From positions 1 to 64,000 of the forward strand of contig NZ_WUUL01000001.1 in assembly GCF_009831235.1 (NCBI RefSeq): a DNA stretch of 64,000 nucleotides, written 5' to 3'. The stretch comes from Shimazuella alba (GTDB lineage Bacteria; Bacillota; Bacilli; Thermoactinomycetales; Thermoactinomycetaceae). Positions 17,018 to 26,067 of this stretch are shown here, in pieces (position 1 is the stretch's first letter; the number at the start of each line of letters is the position of its first letter). A program made the position numbers and the translations under genes. The notes under the pieces are model-generated. The model searched no databases and was not told the DNA's origin. It saw only the letters and a list, made by a program, of their open reading frames with translations.

Positions 17018-17659
17018 ATGAAACGGAAAAATCGTGTGCTGCATCTATTAGTGGATCATCTGATAGAACAAAAATCAATCTATCTATTTGTCAGTGTTTT
17101 GTTTCTAGTAGGAGTAGTTTTTGGAGCAGTAATTGTCAATACACTGGATGTGAACAAAAAAACCGAACTACTACAATACTTACAATACTTTTTCCAAGGG
17201 CTTGCGCGGGATGATATTGCGGATCCGAGTATTGCTTTTCAACATTCAATTGGTGATTATTTTAAGATGCTAGCTTTGATGTGGATACTTGGATTATCTG
17301 TAATTGGGATTCCCGTCATGTTGGTATATCTTTTTTTCAAAGGACTGGTTACTGGTTTTACCATTGGTTTTCTAATTAATCAGCTTTCTTGGAAGGGATT
17401 ATGGTTCGCAGTTGCAGCAGTTATTCCTATTAATATTGTTGTTATTCCAGTATTACTGATTTTATCTGTTGCCGGCATTCAATTTTCAATCACACTGGTG
17501 AAAAATCGTTTTATGAATAGTAGAGGTCCCATCTATCCGCAATTCGTCCATTATTCTTTACTTGCATCTGCACTGACCGTGTGCCTGCTCTTAGTGGCTG
17601 CTACAGAGGCATATGTGTCACCTGTACTTATGAAAAACGTGATTCCTTTTGGGATGTAA
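17018..17659 (+). CDS. spoIIM: Stage II sporulation protein M
   Basis: A 213-residue membrane protein with about five transmembrane helices and the SpoIIM signature (FLVGVVFGAVIVN near the N-terminus, YFFQGL, and the FKGLVTGFTIGFLINQ stretch). SpoIIM is part of the DMP complex (with SpoIID and SpoIIP) that drives septal peptidoglycan degradation and engulfment in the mother cell. ATG 17018 is used, with GGCGGAG upstream; the overlapping frame starting at 17011 is out of register. Next to fur, as in Bacillus. Confidence 0.93.
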   Translation: MKRKNRVLHLLVDHLIEQKSIYLFVSVLFLVGVVFGAVIVNTLDVNKKTELLQYLQYFFQGLARDDIADPSIAFQHSIGDYFKMLALMWILGLSVIGIPVMLVYLFFKGLVTGFTIGFLINQLSWKGLWFAVAAVIPINIVVIPVLLILSVAGIQFSITLVKNRFMNSRGPIYPQFVHYSLLASALTVCLLLVAATEAYVSPVLMKNVIPFGM

Positions 17660-17663
17660 TTTG

Positions 17664-17731
17664 TTATAATGATTCTTATCTAATAGTTTTTGTTATGTGG
17701 TTTGACTTCCTATTTATTTCTCACCTATAAT
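17664..17731 (+). promoter_or_regulatory. PerR-type box and promoter of fur
   Basis: TTATAATGATTCTTA at 17664-17678 matches the PerR consensus TTATAATNATTATAA at 12 of 14 defined positions. A promoter follows: TTGACT at 17702-17707, 18 bp, TATAAT at 17726-17731. PerR control of fur is known in Bacillus subtilis, so this is plausible, but the box lies upstream of the -35. Confidence 0.5.
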
Positions 17732-17758
17732 GGTTATATGACATAGGGGGGTGTGTCT

Positions 17759-18238
17759 GTGGAAAAACGGGTAAATCAAATTAAACAACAACTATCTGCC
17801 CATAACTACAAATTAACCCCCCAACGGGAAGCAACTGTCCGCGTTCTAATAGAGAATGAGGAAGCACATCTGAGTGCTGAAGATGTTTACCTGTTGGTGA
17901 AGGAGAAGGCACCAGAGATTGGATTAGCTACTGTTTATCGAACTCTGGAGTTGTTAAGTGACCTCTCTGTCATTCATAAACTTAACTTTGGTGATGGTGT
18001 GACTCGCTATGAATTTCGAGCAGAAGGGGCAGAACATCATCATCATCACTTGATTTGCTTAAACTGCGGAGAAGTAGACGAAATTATGGAAGATTTGTTA
18101 ACCCCGATTGAAGCAAGAGTAGAAGAAGAATATCAGTTTCAAATAGTGGACCATCGATTAACTTTTCATGGTGTTTGTAGACGTTGCAAAGAAGTAGTAG
18201 CAGATCCAAAAAAATTAGTTGGCGCTAGGGTCACATAA
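17759..18238 (+). CDS. fur: Ferric uptake regulator
   Basis: A 159-residue Fur family repressor. The winged helix with KLTPQREATVRVLIENEEAHLSAEDVY and the recognition region EIGLATVYRTLELL match Bacillus Fur very closely. The HHHHHLICLNCGEV metal-binding stretch and the two CxxC pairs (CLNC, CRRC) for structural zinc are intact. I start at GTG 17759 (AGGGGGG upstream), which gives MEKRVNQIKQQL as in Bacillus; GTG 17753 is possible. Position between spoIIM and yqzK is conserved. A candidate target in this window is the fhuF-like gene at 43818. Confidence 0.95.
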   Translation: MEKRVNQIKQQLSAHNYKLTPQREATVRVLIENEEAHLSAEDVYLLVKEKAPEIGLATVYRTLELLSDLSVIHKLNFGDGVTRYEFRAEGAEHHHHHLICLNCGEVDEIMEDLLTPIEARVEEEYQFQIVDHRLTFHGVCRRCKEVVADPKKLVGARVT

Positions 18239-18245
18239 TGCGATG

Positions 18246-18272
18246 AGAGATCAATAAAAGATCTCTTTTTTT
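18246..18272 (+). terminator. Terminator of fur
   Basis: AGAGATC at 18246-18252 pairs with GATCTCT at 18260-18266, followed by a T-run. Confidence 0.85.
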
Positions 18273-18332
18273 ATGGACTAGAATGTTGTGAAAAGTGGTA
18301 AGATAGAGGGGACATGCAAAGGAGGACCTATT

Positions 18333-19463
18333 ATGATAGTTGGTGTACCAAAAGAAATTAAAAACAATGAAAATCGTGTTGCTATTACTCCTGCTGGTAT
18401 TGATGCTTTAACTCGTATTGGCCATCAAGTCATCATTGAAACAAATGCCGGTATTGGAAGCGGTTTCACTGATGAAGAATATGCTCAGCATGGTGCTGAA
18501 ATTCTCTCTTCAGCGGAGGCTGTATGGGCAAAAGCTGAAATGATTCTCAAAGTGAAAGAACCTCTACCTGCTGAGTATGGCTATTTTCGCGAGAACCTTG
18601 TTTTGTTTACATACTTACATTTGGCTCCAGAACTTGCATTAACGAAAGCGTTAATGGAGAAGAAAGTTACTGCTATTGCTTATGAAACCATTCAATTGGA
18701 CAATGGAGCATTACCTTTACTAACTCCCATGAGCGAAGTAGCAGGAAGGATGTCTGTTCAAATTGGAGCTCAGTTTCTAGAGAAACCACATGGAGGCAAA
18801 GGTGTATTATTAGGTGGAGTTCCAGGTGTTTCTGCTGGTAATGTAGTTATCATCGGTGGTGGAGTGGTAGGAACCAATGCTGCAAAAATGGCAATTGGTT
18901 TAGGAGCCAATGTCACCCTCTTAGATGTTAATCCTGAACGTCTTCGCCAGTTAGACGATATCTTTGGTGGGCGTCTGAATACGGTTATGTCTAACCCTTA
19001 TAATATAAGGGAAGCTGTACGAAAAACAGATTTGCTTGTTGGAGCTGTATTAATCCCTGGGAGAAGAGCACCAAGGCTAGTAACTGAGGATATGGTAGAA
19101 GAAATGGAAGCAGGCTCTGTTATTGTTGATGTTGCGATTGACCAAGGCGGTTCAATTGAAACGATCGATAGAGTTACTACACATAGTGAACCAACCTATG
19201 AAAAACATGGAGTTGTTCACTATTCAGTTGCGAATATGCCTGGCGCAGTTCCTCGTACCTCTACGATTGCACTGACCAATGTAACTATTCCTTATGCGGT
19301 ACAAATAGCATCCCAAGGAGTAAGCAAAGCAATTCAGTCTAATCGACCGCTGGCAAAAGGGGTCAATGTCATAGAAGGTCAAGTAACTTACGAAGCAGTG
19401 GCGGAAAGTTTACAGTTACCATATACACCTCTTAATGATGTCGTGAAACTAGCAATTCTATAA
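18333..19463 (+). CDS. ald: Alanine dehydrogenase
   Basis: A 376-residue NAD-dependent alanine dehydrogenase: [19 protein letters not shown] at the N-terminus, the substrate-site KVKEPLP, and the NAD-binding [17 protein letters not shown], with DQGG and [16 protein letters not shown] near the end. It interconverts L-alanine and pyruvate plus ammonia, used for alanine catabolism and in sporulation or germination. ATG 18333 with GGAGGACC upstream. Insertion of ald between fur and yqzK is a local difference from Bacillus subtilis. Confidence 0.96.
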   Translation: MIVGVPKEIKNNENRVAITPAGIDALTRIGHQVIIETNAGIGSGFTDEEYAQHGAEILSSAEAVWAKAEMILKVKEPLPAEYGYFRENLVLFTYLHLAPELALTKALMEKKVTAIAYETIQLDNGALPLLTPMSEVAGRMSVQIGAQFLEKPHGGKGVLLGGVPGVSAGNVVIIGGGVVGTNAAKMAIGLGANVTLLDVNPERLRQLDDIFGGRLNTVMSNPYNIREAVRKTDLLVGAVLIPGRRAPRLVTEDMVEEMEAGSVIVDVAIDQGGSIETIDRVTTHSEPTYEKHGVVHYSVANMPGAVPRTSTIALTNVTIPYAVQIASQGVSKAIQSNRPLAKGVNVIEGQVTYEAVAESLQLPYTPLNDVVKLAIL

Positions 19464-19520
19464 CATAAATGATCATCCTAATCCATAAAGTGAAGTAGTT
19501 ATGGAAAAAGGGTGATACTC

Positions 19521-19757
19521 ATGATATTTTCTTTACAAAAAATAAAAAGAGTAAGTTTGTTTATTGGTCTCTTTCTCTTGTTTGTCTTTCTGATTTCCCA
19601 ATTATTCCATTTGCTCACAACTTTTTTTCCTCCTCGGTCTCCTTATCAAGAACCATTTGGAAATGCTGTAAAGGTGTCTACTTTTGAGCAGATAGATCAA
19701 TCATTTTCTAATACTTGGTTAGACCGATTATTTGTTTTTTATTGGATTGGCGAATAA
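19521..19757 (+). CDS. yqzK: YqzK family (DUF4227) protein
   Basis: A 78-residue protein with one N-terminal transmembrane helix (LFIGLFLLFVFLISQLFHLL) and the conserved C-terminal part PYQEPFGNAVKV ... DRLFVFYWIGE characteristic of YqzK. Function unknown. In Bacillus it lies between fur and xerD (ripX); here it is followed directly by deoB. ATG 19521 with AAAAGGGTG upstream. Confidence 0.85.
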   Translation: MIFSLQKIKRVSLFIGLFLLFVFLISQLFHLLTTFFPPRSPYQEPFGNAVKVSTFEQIDQSFSNTWLDRLFVFYWIGE

Positions 19758-19782
19758 AACAAAAGAATATCGCATGGTAGTA

Positions 19783-19826
19783 GGGAACGAAGTGCATGAT
19801 AAGACTATGCGATTCGTCCCTTTTTT
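19783..19826 (+). terminator. Terminator of ald-yqzK
   Basis: GGGAACGAA at 19783 pairs with TTCGTCCC at 19813-19820 (one bulge, further pairing GCAT/ATGC inside), then six T. Confidence 0.85.
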
Positions 19827-19945
19827 GGTAGATTTAAAAAGTGATCAAATTTTTATTTCGTTTACATCCATACAGGCAGGCGCTGTCTAATCCGTAAAGC
19901 AAGAACATCATCAAATTCCTATTACCCTTTTTAGTAGAGGTGAAA

Positions 19946-21127
19946 ATGTTGTCTATTTCCCGTGTTTTTCTTATTGTGTTAGATAGTGTAGGGATTGGAG
20001 AATTGCCAGACGCCGGCAATTTTAATGACGTAGGTGCTCACACCTTACTACATATTTCGCAACATCAAAATGGTTTACATATGCCTAATATGCAAAAACT
20101 AGGGTTAGGTAATATTGAAACTTTAGAAGGCATACCGCCAGTAAATACACCAGAAGCTTATTTTGGAAAGATGGTTGAGGTTTCAAAAGGAAAAGATACT
20201 ACAACAGGACATTGGGAGATGCTGGGTTTGCGAACGGATACTCCATTTCCAAGTTATCCAGACGGTTTTCCTAGTGAATTGATTCAGTTGTTAGAGGAAA
20301 AGACAGGTCGCAAAGTAATTGGAAACTGTGTGGCATCAGGTACGCAAATTATCGAGGAACTTGGTGCCGAACATATGGAAACCGGCAGTATGATTGTATA
20401 CACTTCAGCAGACAGTGTTTTTCAGATTGCCGCGCATGAAAACGTTATTCCTTTAGAAGAGTTATACCATATTTGTGAAATTGCTAGAGAACTTACGTTG
20501 GAAGATCGTTTTTCAGTTGTTCGCGTTATTGCTCGTCCATTTGTTGGGGAACCAGGGAACTTCACAAGAACTGCAAATCGTCGAGACTACAGCGTGAAAC
20601 CACCTGACAAAACTGTTTTAAGTTATTTAACAGAAGTTGGGATAGAAGTTGTAGCAGTAGGCAAAATTTCCGATATCTTTGATGGCGAAGGAATTGGAAA
20701 ATCGATACATACGGAATCGAATATGGACGGTGTAGACAAAATCCTAGATTGTTTTGATGAGACAAAAGAAGGTCTTATCTTTGCGAATTTGGTTGATTTT
20801 GATGCAAAATTTGGTCATCGTCGTGATCCAGCAGGTTATGCCAAAGCTTTGGAAGAGTTTGATGCGAGACTACCAGAGATTCAAGCAAAATTAACAGATC
20901 AGGATCTGCTCATTATTACTGCTGATCATGGAAATGATCCAACTTTTCATGGTACGGATCACACAAGAGAGTACACTCCATTATTGGTGTATATGACAAG
21001 AGCTACAAATGGGGATAAAAATTTAGGGGTTAGAAAGACGTTTGCAGATGTAGGCGCTACGATTGCAGATATATTTCAAGTGAAAACACCTTCAGGAGAA
21101 AGTTTTTATCAAAAGTTAAAAGGGTGA
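19946..21127 (+). CDS. deoB: Phosphopentomutase
   Basis: A 393-residue phosphopentomutase of the alkaline phosphatase superfamily. The metal-site start [29 protein letters not shown] (phosphothreonine loop) and [22 protein letters not shown] (metal ligands) are all intact. It interconverts ribose (or deoxyribose) 1- and 5-phosphate and so works with the two nucleoside phosphorylases just downstream. ATG 19946 is preferred because AGAGG is 5 bp upstream; GTG 19940 and TTG 19949 are alternatives. Confidence 0.96.
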   Translation: MLSISRVFLIVLDSVGIGELPDAGNFNDVGAHTLLHISQHQNGLHMPNMQKLGLGNIETLEGIPPVNTPEAYFGKMVEVSKGKDTTTGHWEMLGLRTDTPFPSYPDGFPSELIQLLEEKTGRKVIGNCVASGTQIIEELGAEHMETGSMIVYTSADSVFQIAAHENVIPLEELYHICEIARELTLEDRFSVVRVIARPFVGEPGNFTRTANRRDYSVKPPDKTVLSYLTEVGIEVVAVGKISDIFDGEGIGKSIHTESNMDGVDKILDCFDETKEGLIFANLVDFDAKFGHRRDPAGYAKALEEFDARLPEIQAKLTDQDLLIITADHGNDPTFHGTDHTREYTPLLVYMTRATNGDKNLGVRKTFADVGATIADIFQVKTPSGESFYQKLKG

Positions 21128-21132
21128 GCGAG

Positions 21133-21945
21133 ATGAGTTTTTTACAAGAAGCGGTTACATTTATACAAGAAAAAGTGCAAGATCAACCAAAAATAGGTCT
21201 TATTTTGGGATCGGGTTTGGGGATGCTTGCAGACGAAATAAATAATCCAGTTGTTATCTCTTACGATCAAATCCCACATTTTCCAACATCGACAGTGGAA
21301 GGCCATGCAGGTCAATTGGTGATAGGGAAATTAGAAGAGAAGATAGTGATTGCAATGCAGGGTAGATTTCATCTCTACGAAGGACACCCGCTTGATGCAG
21401 TTACATTTCCAATCAGAGTGATGAAGGCATTAGGAGTAGAGTCACTACTAGTTACCAATGCAGCAGGTGGGGTAAATACATCATTTGAACCTGGAAACTT
21501 AATGTTAATGCAAGACCATATTAACATGATGTATCGCAATCCATTGATTGGTCCTAATGATGCAGAATTAGGGGAACGCTTTCCAGATATGTCAACAGCA
21601 TATGATGCGGAATTAAGACAGTTAGCTGAGAAGGTTGCAGAGCAACAAGGTATAACGTTGCAAAAAGGTGTTTATGCTGGGGTCCTTGGTCCATCATATG
21701 AAACACCGGCTGAAATTCGTATGATTCGGGCTGTTGGTGGAGATGCCGTTGGTATGTCTACAGTTCCAGAAGTAATAGTTGCTCGGCATGCTGGTATCCG
21801 TGTTTTAGGAATTTCATGTATTACCAATATGGCAGCGGGTATTTTACCACAACCACTAAGTCATGCCGAAGTGATGGAGACAGCCGAACGTGTAAAAGGT
21901 GATTTTATTCAGTTGCTACACGGTATTTTAAAAGCAATAGGATAG
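21133..21945 (+). CDS. pupG: Purine nucleoside phosphorylase (first copy)
   Basis: A 270-residue PNP of the trimeric guanosine/inosine-preferring family: IGLILGSGLGMLADE (phosphate loop), TVEGHAGQLVIG, QGRFHLYEG, VTNAAGGVN and the GDAVGMSTVPEVI base-binding segment. It cleaves (deoxy)guanosine or inosine to free base and ribose 1-phosphate for DeoB. The frame runs back into deoB, but ATG 21133 is 5 bp after the deoB stop and has GTGAGCGAG upstream. Member of the deoB-pnp-pnp operon. Confidence 0.94.
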   Translation: MSFLQEAVTFIQEKVQDQPKIGLILGSGLGMLADEINNPVVISYDQIPHFPTSTVEGHAGQLVIGKLEEKIVIAMQGRFHLYEGHPLDAVTFPIRVMKALGVESLLVTNAAGGVNTSFEPGNLMLMQDHINMMYRNPLIGPNDAELGERFPDMSTAYDAELRQLAEKVAEQQGITLQKGVYAGVLGPSYETPAEIRMIRAVGGDAVGMSTVPEVIVARHAGIRVLGISCITNMAAGILPQPLSHAEVMETAERVKGDFIQLLHGILKAIG

Positions 21946-21958
21946 GAGTTACTCAAAA

Positions 21959-22777
21959 ATGGAACGTTGGAAGCAGATACAAGAAGCAGCAAATACGATT
22001 CGTGAAGCATGTTCTATCAAACCAACAATCGGGTTGATTCTAGGTTCTGGATTGGGCGATCTGGCAGAACAAATTGAAAATAAAACAATCATTGCTTATG
22101 ATCAGATCCCGCATTTTCCAGTATCAACAGTAGAAGGGCATGCTGGACAGTTAGTGATTGGAGAATTGATGGGAAAAACAGTTGTTGCGATGCAAGGTAG
22201 ATTTCATTTCTATGAAGGATATGAGCAACAAGAAGTTGTCTTCCCTGTATATGTGATGAAATTATTAGGGATTGAAACTTTACTGGTGACCAATGCAGCA
22301 GGTGGAATGAATGCGAAGTTTCAAGCAGGTGACTTAATGGTGATAACAGACCACCTCAATATGACAGGGTCCAACCCACTTATTGGTTCTCATCTATCCG
22401 AGTTGGGTCCTCGATTTCCAGATATGAGTCATGCCTATACACCTGAATTGGTAAAGTTAGCAGAGAAAATAGCTCATCGACATGGTTTCTCTGTTCAAAA
22501 AGGGGTTTATGCTGGAATCAGTGGACCAACATATATGACACCTGCTGAACTCATTATGCTTCGTAACTTGGGCGGAGATGCGGTGGGAATGTCTACTGTA
22601 CCAGAAGTAATTGCAGCTAGCTTCTTAGGTTTACGGGTGATGGGTATTTCTTGTATTACAGATATGGCCATCGGCGAAGAATTGGAGCCCCTTACTCACG
22701 AACAAGTGATGGAAACAGCTAATCGAACCAAACCAAAGTTTATCCAATTAGTGAAAGGTTTCATAAGTGAGGTTTAA
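21959..22777 (+). CDS. Purine nucleoside phosphorylase (second copy)
   Basis: A 272-residue paralogue of the gene just upstream, 13 bp after it and with its own RBS (TAGGAGT). The same motifs are present (IGLILGSGLGDLAEQ, STVEGHAGQLVIG, MQGRFHFYEG, VTNAAGGMN, GGDAVGMSTVPEVI). Differences in the base-pocket region (ITDMAIGEELEPL here, ITNMAAGILPQPL in copy 1) suggest a changed nucleoside preference. Last gene of the operon. A tandem pair is unusual but catalysis looks intact. Confidence 0.92.
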   Translation: MERWKQIQEAANTIREACSIKPTIGLILGSGLGDLAEQIENKTIIAYDQIPHFPVSTVEGHAGQLVIGELMGKTVVAMQGRFHFYEGYEQQEVVFPVYVMKLLGIETLLVTNAAGGMNAKFQAGDLMVITDHLNMTGSNPLIGSHLSELGPRFPDMSHAYTPELVKLAEKIAHRHGFSVQKGVYAGISGPTYMTPAELIMLRNLGGDAVGMSTVPEVIAASFLGLRVMGISCITDMAIGEELEPLTHEQVMETANRTKPKFIQLVKGFISEV

Positions 22778-23523
22778 GGGATGTACACTCTGAATACAAA
22801 TTGGACGGAAAACTAATTGCATTTTCATTAGTGAAATGACTCTACCGCTTGGTCTGTTGCTAGAAAATAGCTTAGAAGTAACCGACTGAGACACTTAAGG
22901 ATTTTACAGAATGAAGTCTCACTTAAAATCACAGATGTTCGTAGGTAGGAAGAGCAATCAGTGAATTTCCAAAACTAGTATAATAAATTATAAAATAAAT
23001 GCGTAAAACGTCTACTATAGGGTAGGCGTTTTTGTCTGATAAAAGGGAGTATGTCTGTCTATGGACACCGAGATGAAAAGTGATGGTGGGACAAATTTTT
23101 CTAACCTAATTCAGTTCTTGCCATAGAGAGAAGCATGATATAGCGTACTTGGTTTTCTTTTGATGAATTCACGGAGATGCCATCGCTGTAGAGGTTGCAG
23201 CTTTGTTGAGAAAAGAGCCTATTATTCTGGTGATCAACAAATTCCATTAAAAGAGTCAGTAAAGATAACACGTAATTATATAAGAGATTATTTAGATAGA
23301 GTTACCGAAACCAGCATCCGGCGATTGAGGGTATAACGGAATGTAATGAAATCTATCTCTGACGGCACAAAAAAAGAGAGTTAACCCATATTCATCAAGC
23401 TAAAGGGAAAATAGATTATCCCCAAAAATCCTGTTAATGATTAGAATTATACAAAACAATAAGAATTCCGTATAATGAAAATACAAAGCTTGATGTACAT
23501 CTCTCACACTAGAAGAAAGAGCC
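22778..23523. other. Non-coding stretch with one terminator
   Basis: A terminator lies at 23005-23035. About 23160-23335 has one uninterrupted frame starting LMNSRRCHRCRGCSFVEK with paired CxxC-like cysteines and ending SIRRLRV; it has no clear start or RBS and I do not recognise it. The rest shows nothing. Confidence 0.35.
23005..23035 (+). terminator. Terminator downstream of the pnp operon
   Basis: AAAACG-TCTAC pairs with GTAGG-CGTTTT around a TATAGG loop, then TTTGTCT. It lies about 230 bp after the second pnp. Confidence 0.7.
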
Positions 23524-23894
23524 ATGCAGGTTGACGTTTCTCATCTTCTCGGAGAGAACAACTTCCAGCTTCGCTTCGGCGTTTCTGGCGATCGGACCAA
23601 GGGGAATTCCTACTCTCTGTACGGAGCCACTTACACCCTCGAACTCCGGATGTTCACCCCCTGTCCACCAAGTGCAGCATGCGACTTAAGGACGAGGAGA
23701 GGAAGCACAAGAAGTTCTTGAACTGCATCACTATCTTCGTCAAGGATGGCGAGGAAAACGTGGCTACTACTGCCGTCTCTCATGAGGAAGAATCGGTTGC
23801 CATGTATCCCAACGTCCTCGGTGCCGCATTCGACCAGACCCTCATTCTTAGGTACAAGCTGGCAGATTCCCTGCCTCTTCGCTGGGCACAGTGA
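23524..23894 (+). pseudogene. Broken high-GC accessory gene
   Basis: Two overlapping frames of one gene. The first (23524 on) starts MQVDVSHLLGENNFQLRFG and stays sensible to ...LELRMFT. Inserting one base in the C-run near 23660 joins it to the second frame (PLSTKCSMRLKDEERKHKKF ... LRYKLADSLPLRWAQ). The composition is clearly richer in G and C than the flanks, like the solenoid gene at 9613 and the Fic gene at 25428. I do not recognise the family. A small tandem palindrome AGCCTAGCTAGGCTTGTTTTT (terminator-like) follows at about 23970. Confidence 0.5.
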
Positions 23895-24039
23895 GAGAAT
23901 CGATCAACTGGACCCTGATGTGGAGTACAAGTTATTTCACCCCACTCAATTTTAGAAAATACGCCACCAAACAAGCCTAGCTAGGCTTGTTTTTTAAATT
24001 ATACTAATTTCTCAATGGATAGGCTGTACTCATAAACAA

Positions 24040-24407
24040 CACCCAATATGTCAAAGACAGTCTTTTTCTTGTATCGATGGAGATTTTCGTCCATTTTTTT
24101 TATCTGGGCGAAGAAGGATCTTTGCATATGCTTGGGTGTTTATCTGTATAGACTGATGGAATAAAGGGAAATAGGTTTAAATGATATAAAAAGGCTTATA
24201 CTCGCTTACCTTCATACTACTTTTGCGTAGCAAAACCTCTCTCTGAAACAAAGTAGAGGAAAAAATGAGGATGGCAATAAGCTGCTCATACAGGTGACAT
24301 TCCAATCTTTCCCGTTTCACATTCTGCCAATTGTTCCACTTCTGTAGGGGAAAGTTATTTTTGTAATACCTGTGAAAACAAATAGAGTTATTCTTTGGTG
24401 GATACAA
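24040..24407 (-). pseudogene. Remnant of an IS4/IS231-type transposase
   Basis: Minus-strand frames resemble the C-terminus of IS231-like IS4-family transposases: VKRERLECHLYEQLIAILIF, SSTLFQREVLL, then SEYKPFYII. After a break the similarity resumes (YFPLFHQSIQINTQAYAKIL, KNGRKSPSIQEKD). The N-terminal half with the DDE residues is absent, and stops and frameshifts are present. Family assignment is from memory of IS231 C-termini, so a search is needed. Confidence 0.55.
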
Positions 24408-24414
24408 TCACAGA

Positions 24415-24463
24415 AAACACACCATTCTTTCTTTTCGTTCTTAAAGAAAGAATAGCGTGTTTT
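24415..24463. terminator. Bidirectional hairpin beside the transposase remnant
   Basis: Nested pairing of AAAACAC..ATTCTTTCTTT with AAAGAAAGAAT..GTGTTTTT around an 8-9 base loop. Both strands end in T-runs. It could be an old IS end or a terminator. Confidence 0.55.
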
Positions 24464-24500
24464 TCGTCTTTGAGATTATTTTATTATGAACTTGATGGCT
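24442..24500. repeat. Dispersed repeat, copy 1
   Basis: About 59 bp beginning TAAAGAAAGAAT and ending AACTTGATGG, matching 62909-62969 at most positions. It lies against the transposase remnant, so it may be part of a dead mobile element. Confidence 0.6.
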
Positions 24501-24739
24501 ATGGGGATAACCCCTCTTTTCTAATCTCTAAGTTTGCAACTCGGTAAATATAAGGCTCAAATTTTCTTCAGTAGTGTTCCATTCATTTGGGGTCAGGATA
24601 ATCATTTCGATGGGTAACACTTCCTTTTGTGTATTATTACCAACATTACTATTATATCATCTTTTCAGAATTTCGAATGGAGATTTTCAACCAATAGGTA
24701 AAATCAGCATCCAAAAGACGAAGTTCAATTTCCCCAATA

Positions 24740-24782
24740 AGAAAACCACATGGTCTCTAAGTGTATAGAGGTTATGTGGTTT
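24740..24782. terminator. Bidirectional terminator
   Basis: AAAACCACAT at about 24741-24750 pairs with ATGTGGTTTT at about 24773-24782, with T-rich tails on both strands. No gene clearly ends here. Confidence 0.6.
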
Positions 24783-25376
24783 TCATTATTATTTATTTTA
24801 AAACAATATCGATCCAAGAGGCATCCTCCGGTTACTACAACCACACAACAAAAAATAGACAACAAAACGAGATTTCTTTTCATTTGAAAAATTTCGTCTA
24901 ATAATTCATTTATTCTGATTTTTCTAATATCGTCTAAAATTGTGAATTAGCAAACGTGGTAACTAGAATCAAAATGTACTGAAGCTGCTCTATGTGGCAT
25001 CACTGTACCACCGATCTGCAAGCCATCAGCGATCAAAGTACGATCAAATGACACCTGCACTGGTCCACTGTATTTTCTTTGCTTCGATAAAATTATATAC
25101 GCATGGGAAATGAGTTAGATGTTTTCATGGACGAAGATAAACTAGATAGACCGAACGCAAGTCTAAATGATGGTGTTTATTTGTTTGAATCAGAAATAGC
25201 ATACTATCGATCAATAAATCGTTTGTGGTATTTTACTTAGCATTATCCTTTGTTCCATTATTGGTTTATCGGTAATAACATAGCTACTTGTGGAACGATA
25301 AGGAGTATAGGACCTTACATTTCTATGCTCTTGGTTGTTCTTTCATTATATTAGAAAGATTAGCTTTAATATGAAT
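24783..25376. other. AT-rich stretch with no recognisable gene
   Basis: No frame over about 40 codons has recognisable content, and I see no clear promoter or repeat. Confidence 0.4.
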
Positions 25377-25420
25377 CAGTGCCCTTCCCTCCAACAGATG
25401 TATGAGGAGGAAGGGCACTG
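25377..25420. terminator. Hairpin downstream of the Fic gene
   Basis: CAGTGCCCTTCC at 25377-25388 pairs with GGAAGGGCACTG at 25409-25420, and the inner CTCC/GGAG also pairs. It lies just past the Fic stop. No strong T-run on the minus strand. Confidence 0.55.
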
Positions 25421-25427
25421 TGCTGTT

Positions 25428-25904
25428 TTACTTGAACAGTTCCGGAAGCGGATCAGGGTTATTTGTGATCCTTCCCCGAATCCAGTTGTACAGGATACAG
25501 CCAACTCTTCCATTTCCATCGATGAAAGGGTGAATATCTTCGAACTGCTTCACCCACTCTTTTGCGAAGTCATCATCCAGCGAGGAAGAGCTTGCGAGTT
25601 TGTGAAGTACAGCGACCAACCTTTCCAGACGCTCAGCGATTGCATATGAAGGAGCAGCAGTACCTGCGTTGTGAAGGAAGACAGCAGGTCCAGGTCTCCA
25701 CCCAGTTACCTCTGGGTTTACCAACTTTCCCAACTGGAGAATGTCATCCATCGTAGGGAGTTGATTCGACCTAGTCTCCGCATAGACCCACGCGTGAATC
25801 ATGTGAGCGACATAGATAAGAGAATCACCCTGTCGCTCTACCTCTTCCCCCATCAGCTTTGCGATCTGACCGAGGTTTGTGGTGATGGTCATTTCATGCC
25901 CCAT
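25428..25904 (-). CDS. Fic-domain protein, second Arg of motif missing
   Basis: A 158-residue protein. The Fic core motif is HPFIDGNGRVGC at about residues 129-140; the family consensus is HxFx(D/E)GNGRxxR, so the catalytic His and the first Arg are present but the last Arg is Cys. Upstream helices (FLHNAGTAAPSYAIAERLER, then FAKEWVKQFEDI) fit the Fic fold. Fic proteins usually AMPylate target proteins; loss of the second Arg, which contacts the ATP phosphates, may weaken or change this. No inhibitory (S/T)xxxE(G/N) helix and no antitoxin gene are seen nearby. Codons are GC-rich, unlike neighbours, so it is probably imported. ATG 25892 is an alternative start with a better RBS (GGGGC). Confidence 0.75.
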   Translation of the reverse strand: MGHEMTITTNLGQIAKLMGEEVERQGDSLIYVAHMIHAWVYAETRSNQLPTMDDILQLGKLVNPEVTGWRPGPAVFLHNAGTAAPSYAIAERLERLVAVLHKLASSSSLDDDFAKEWVKQFEDIHPFIDGNGRVGCILYNWIRGRITNNPDPLPELFK

Positions 25905-26067
25905 TTCAATTAAAAGGAAGATATTATTTGCAATTATAAAAAATTTATACCCCTTATGTCAAAATCTAATTTGAAGTATCTCTATACCATGATTCTATTT
26001 ATTCAATGGAATATTCCCCCTATCTCTTGCGCACACTATCCGTGAACGATAGGAGGAATGAAAGAGT

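Noticed and set aside
24574-24768. 64-codon plus-strand ORF
   Set aside because: Ends inside a terminator hairpin and has no RBS or conserved content.
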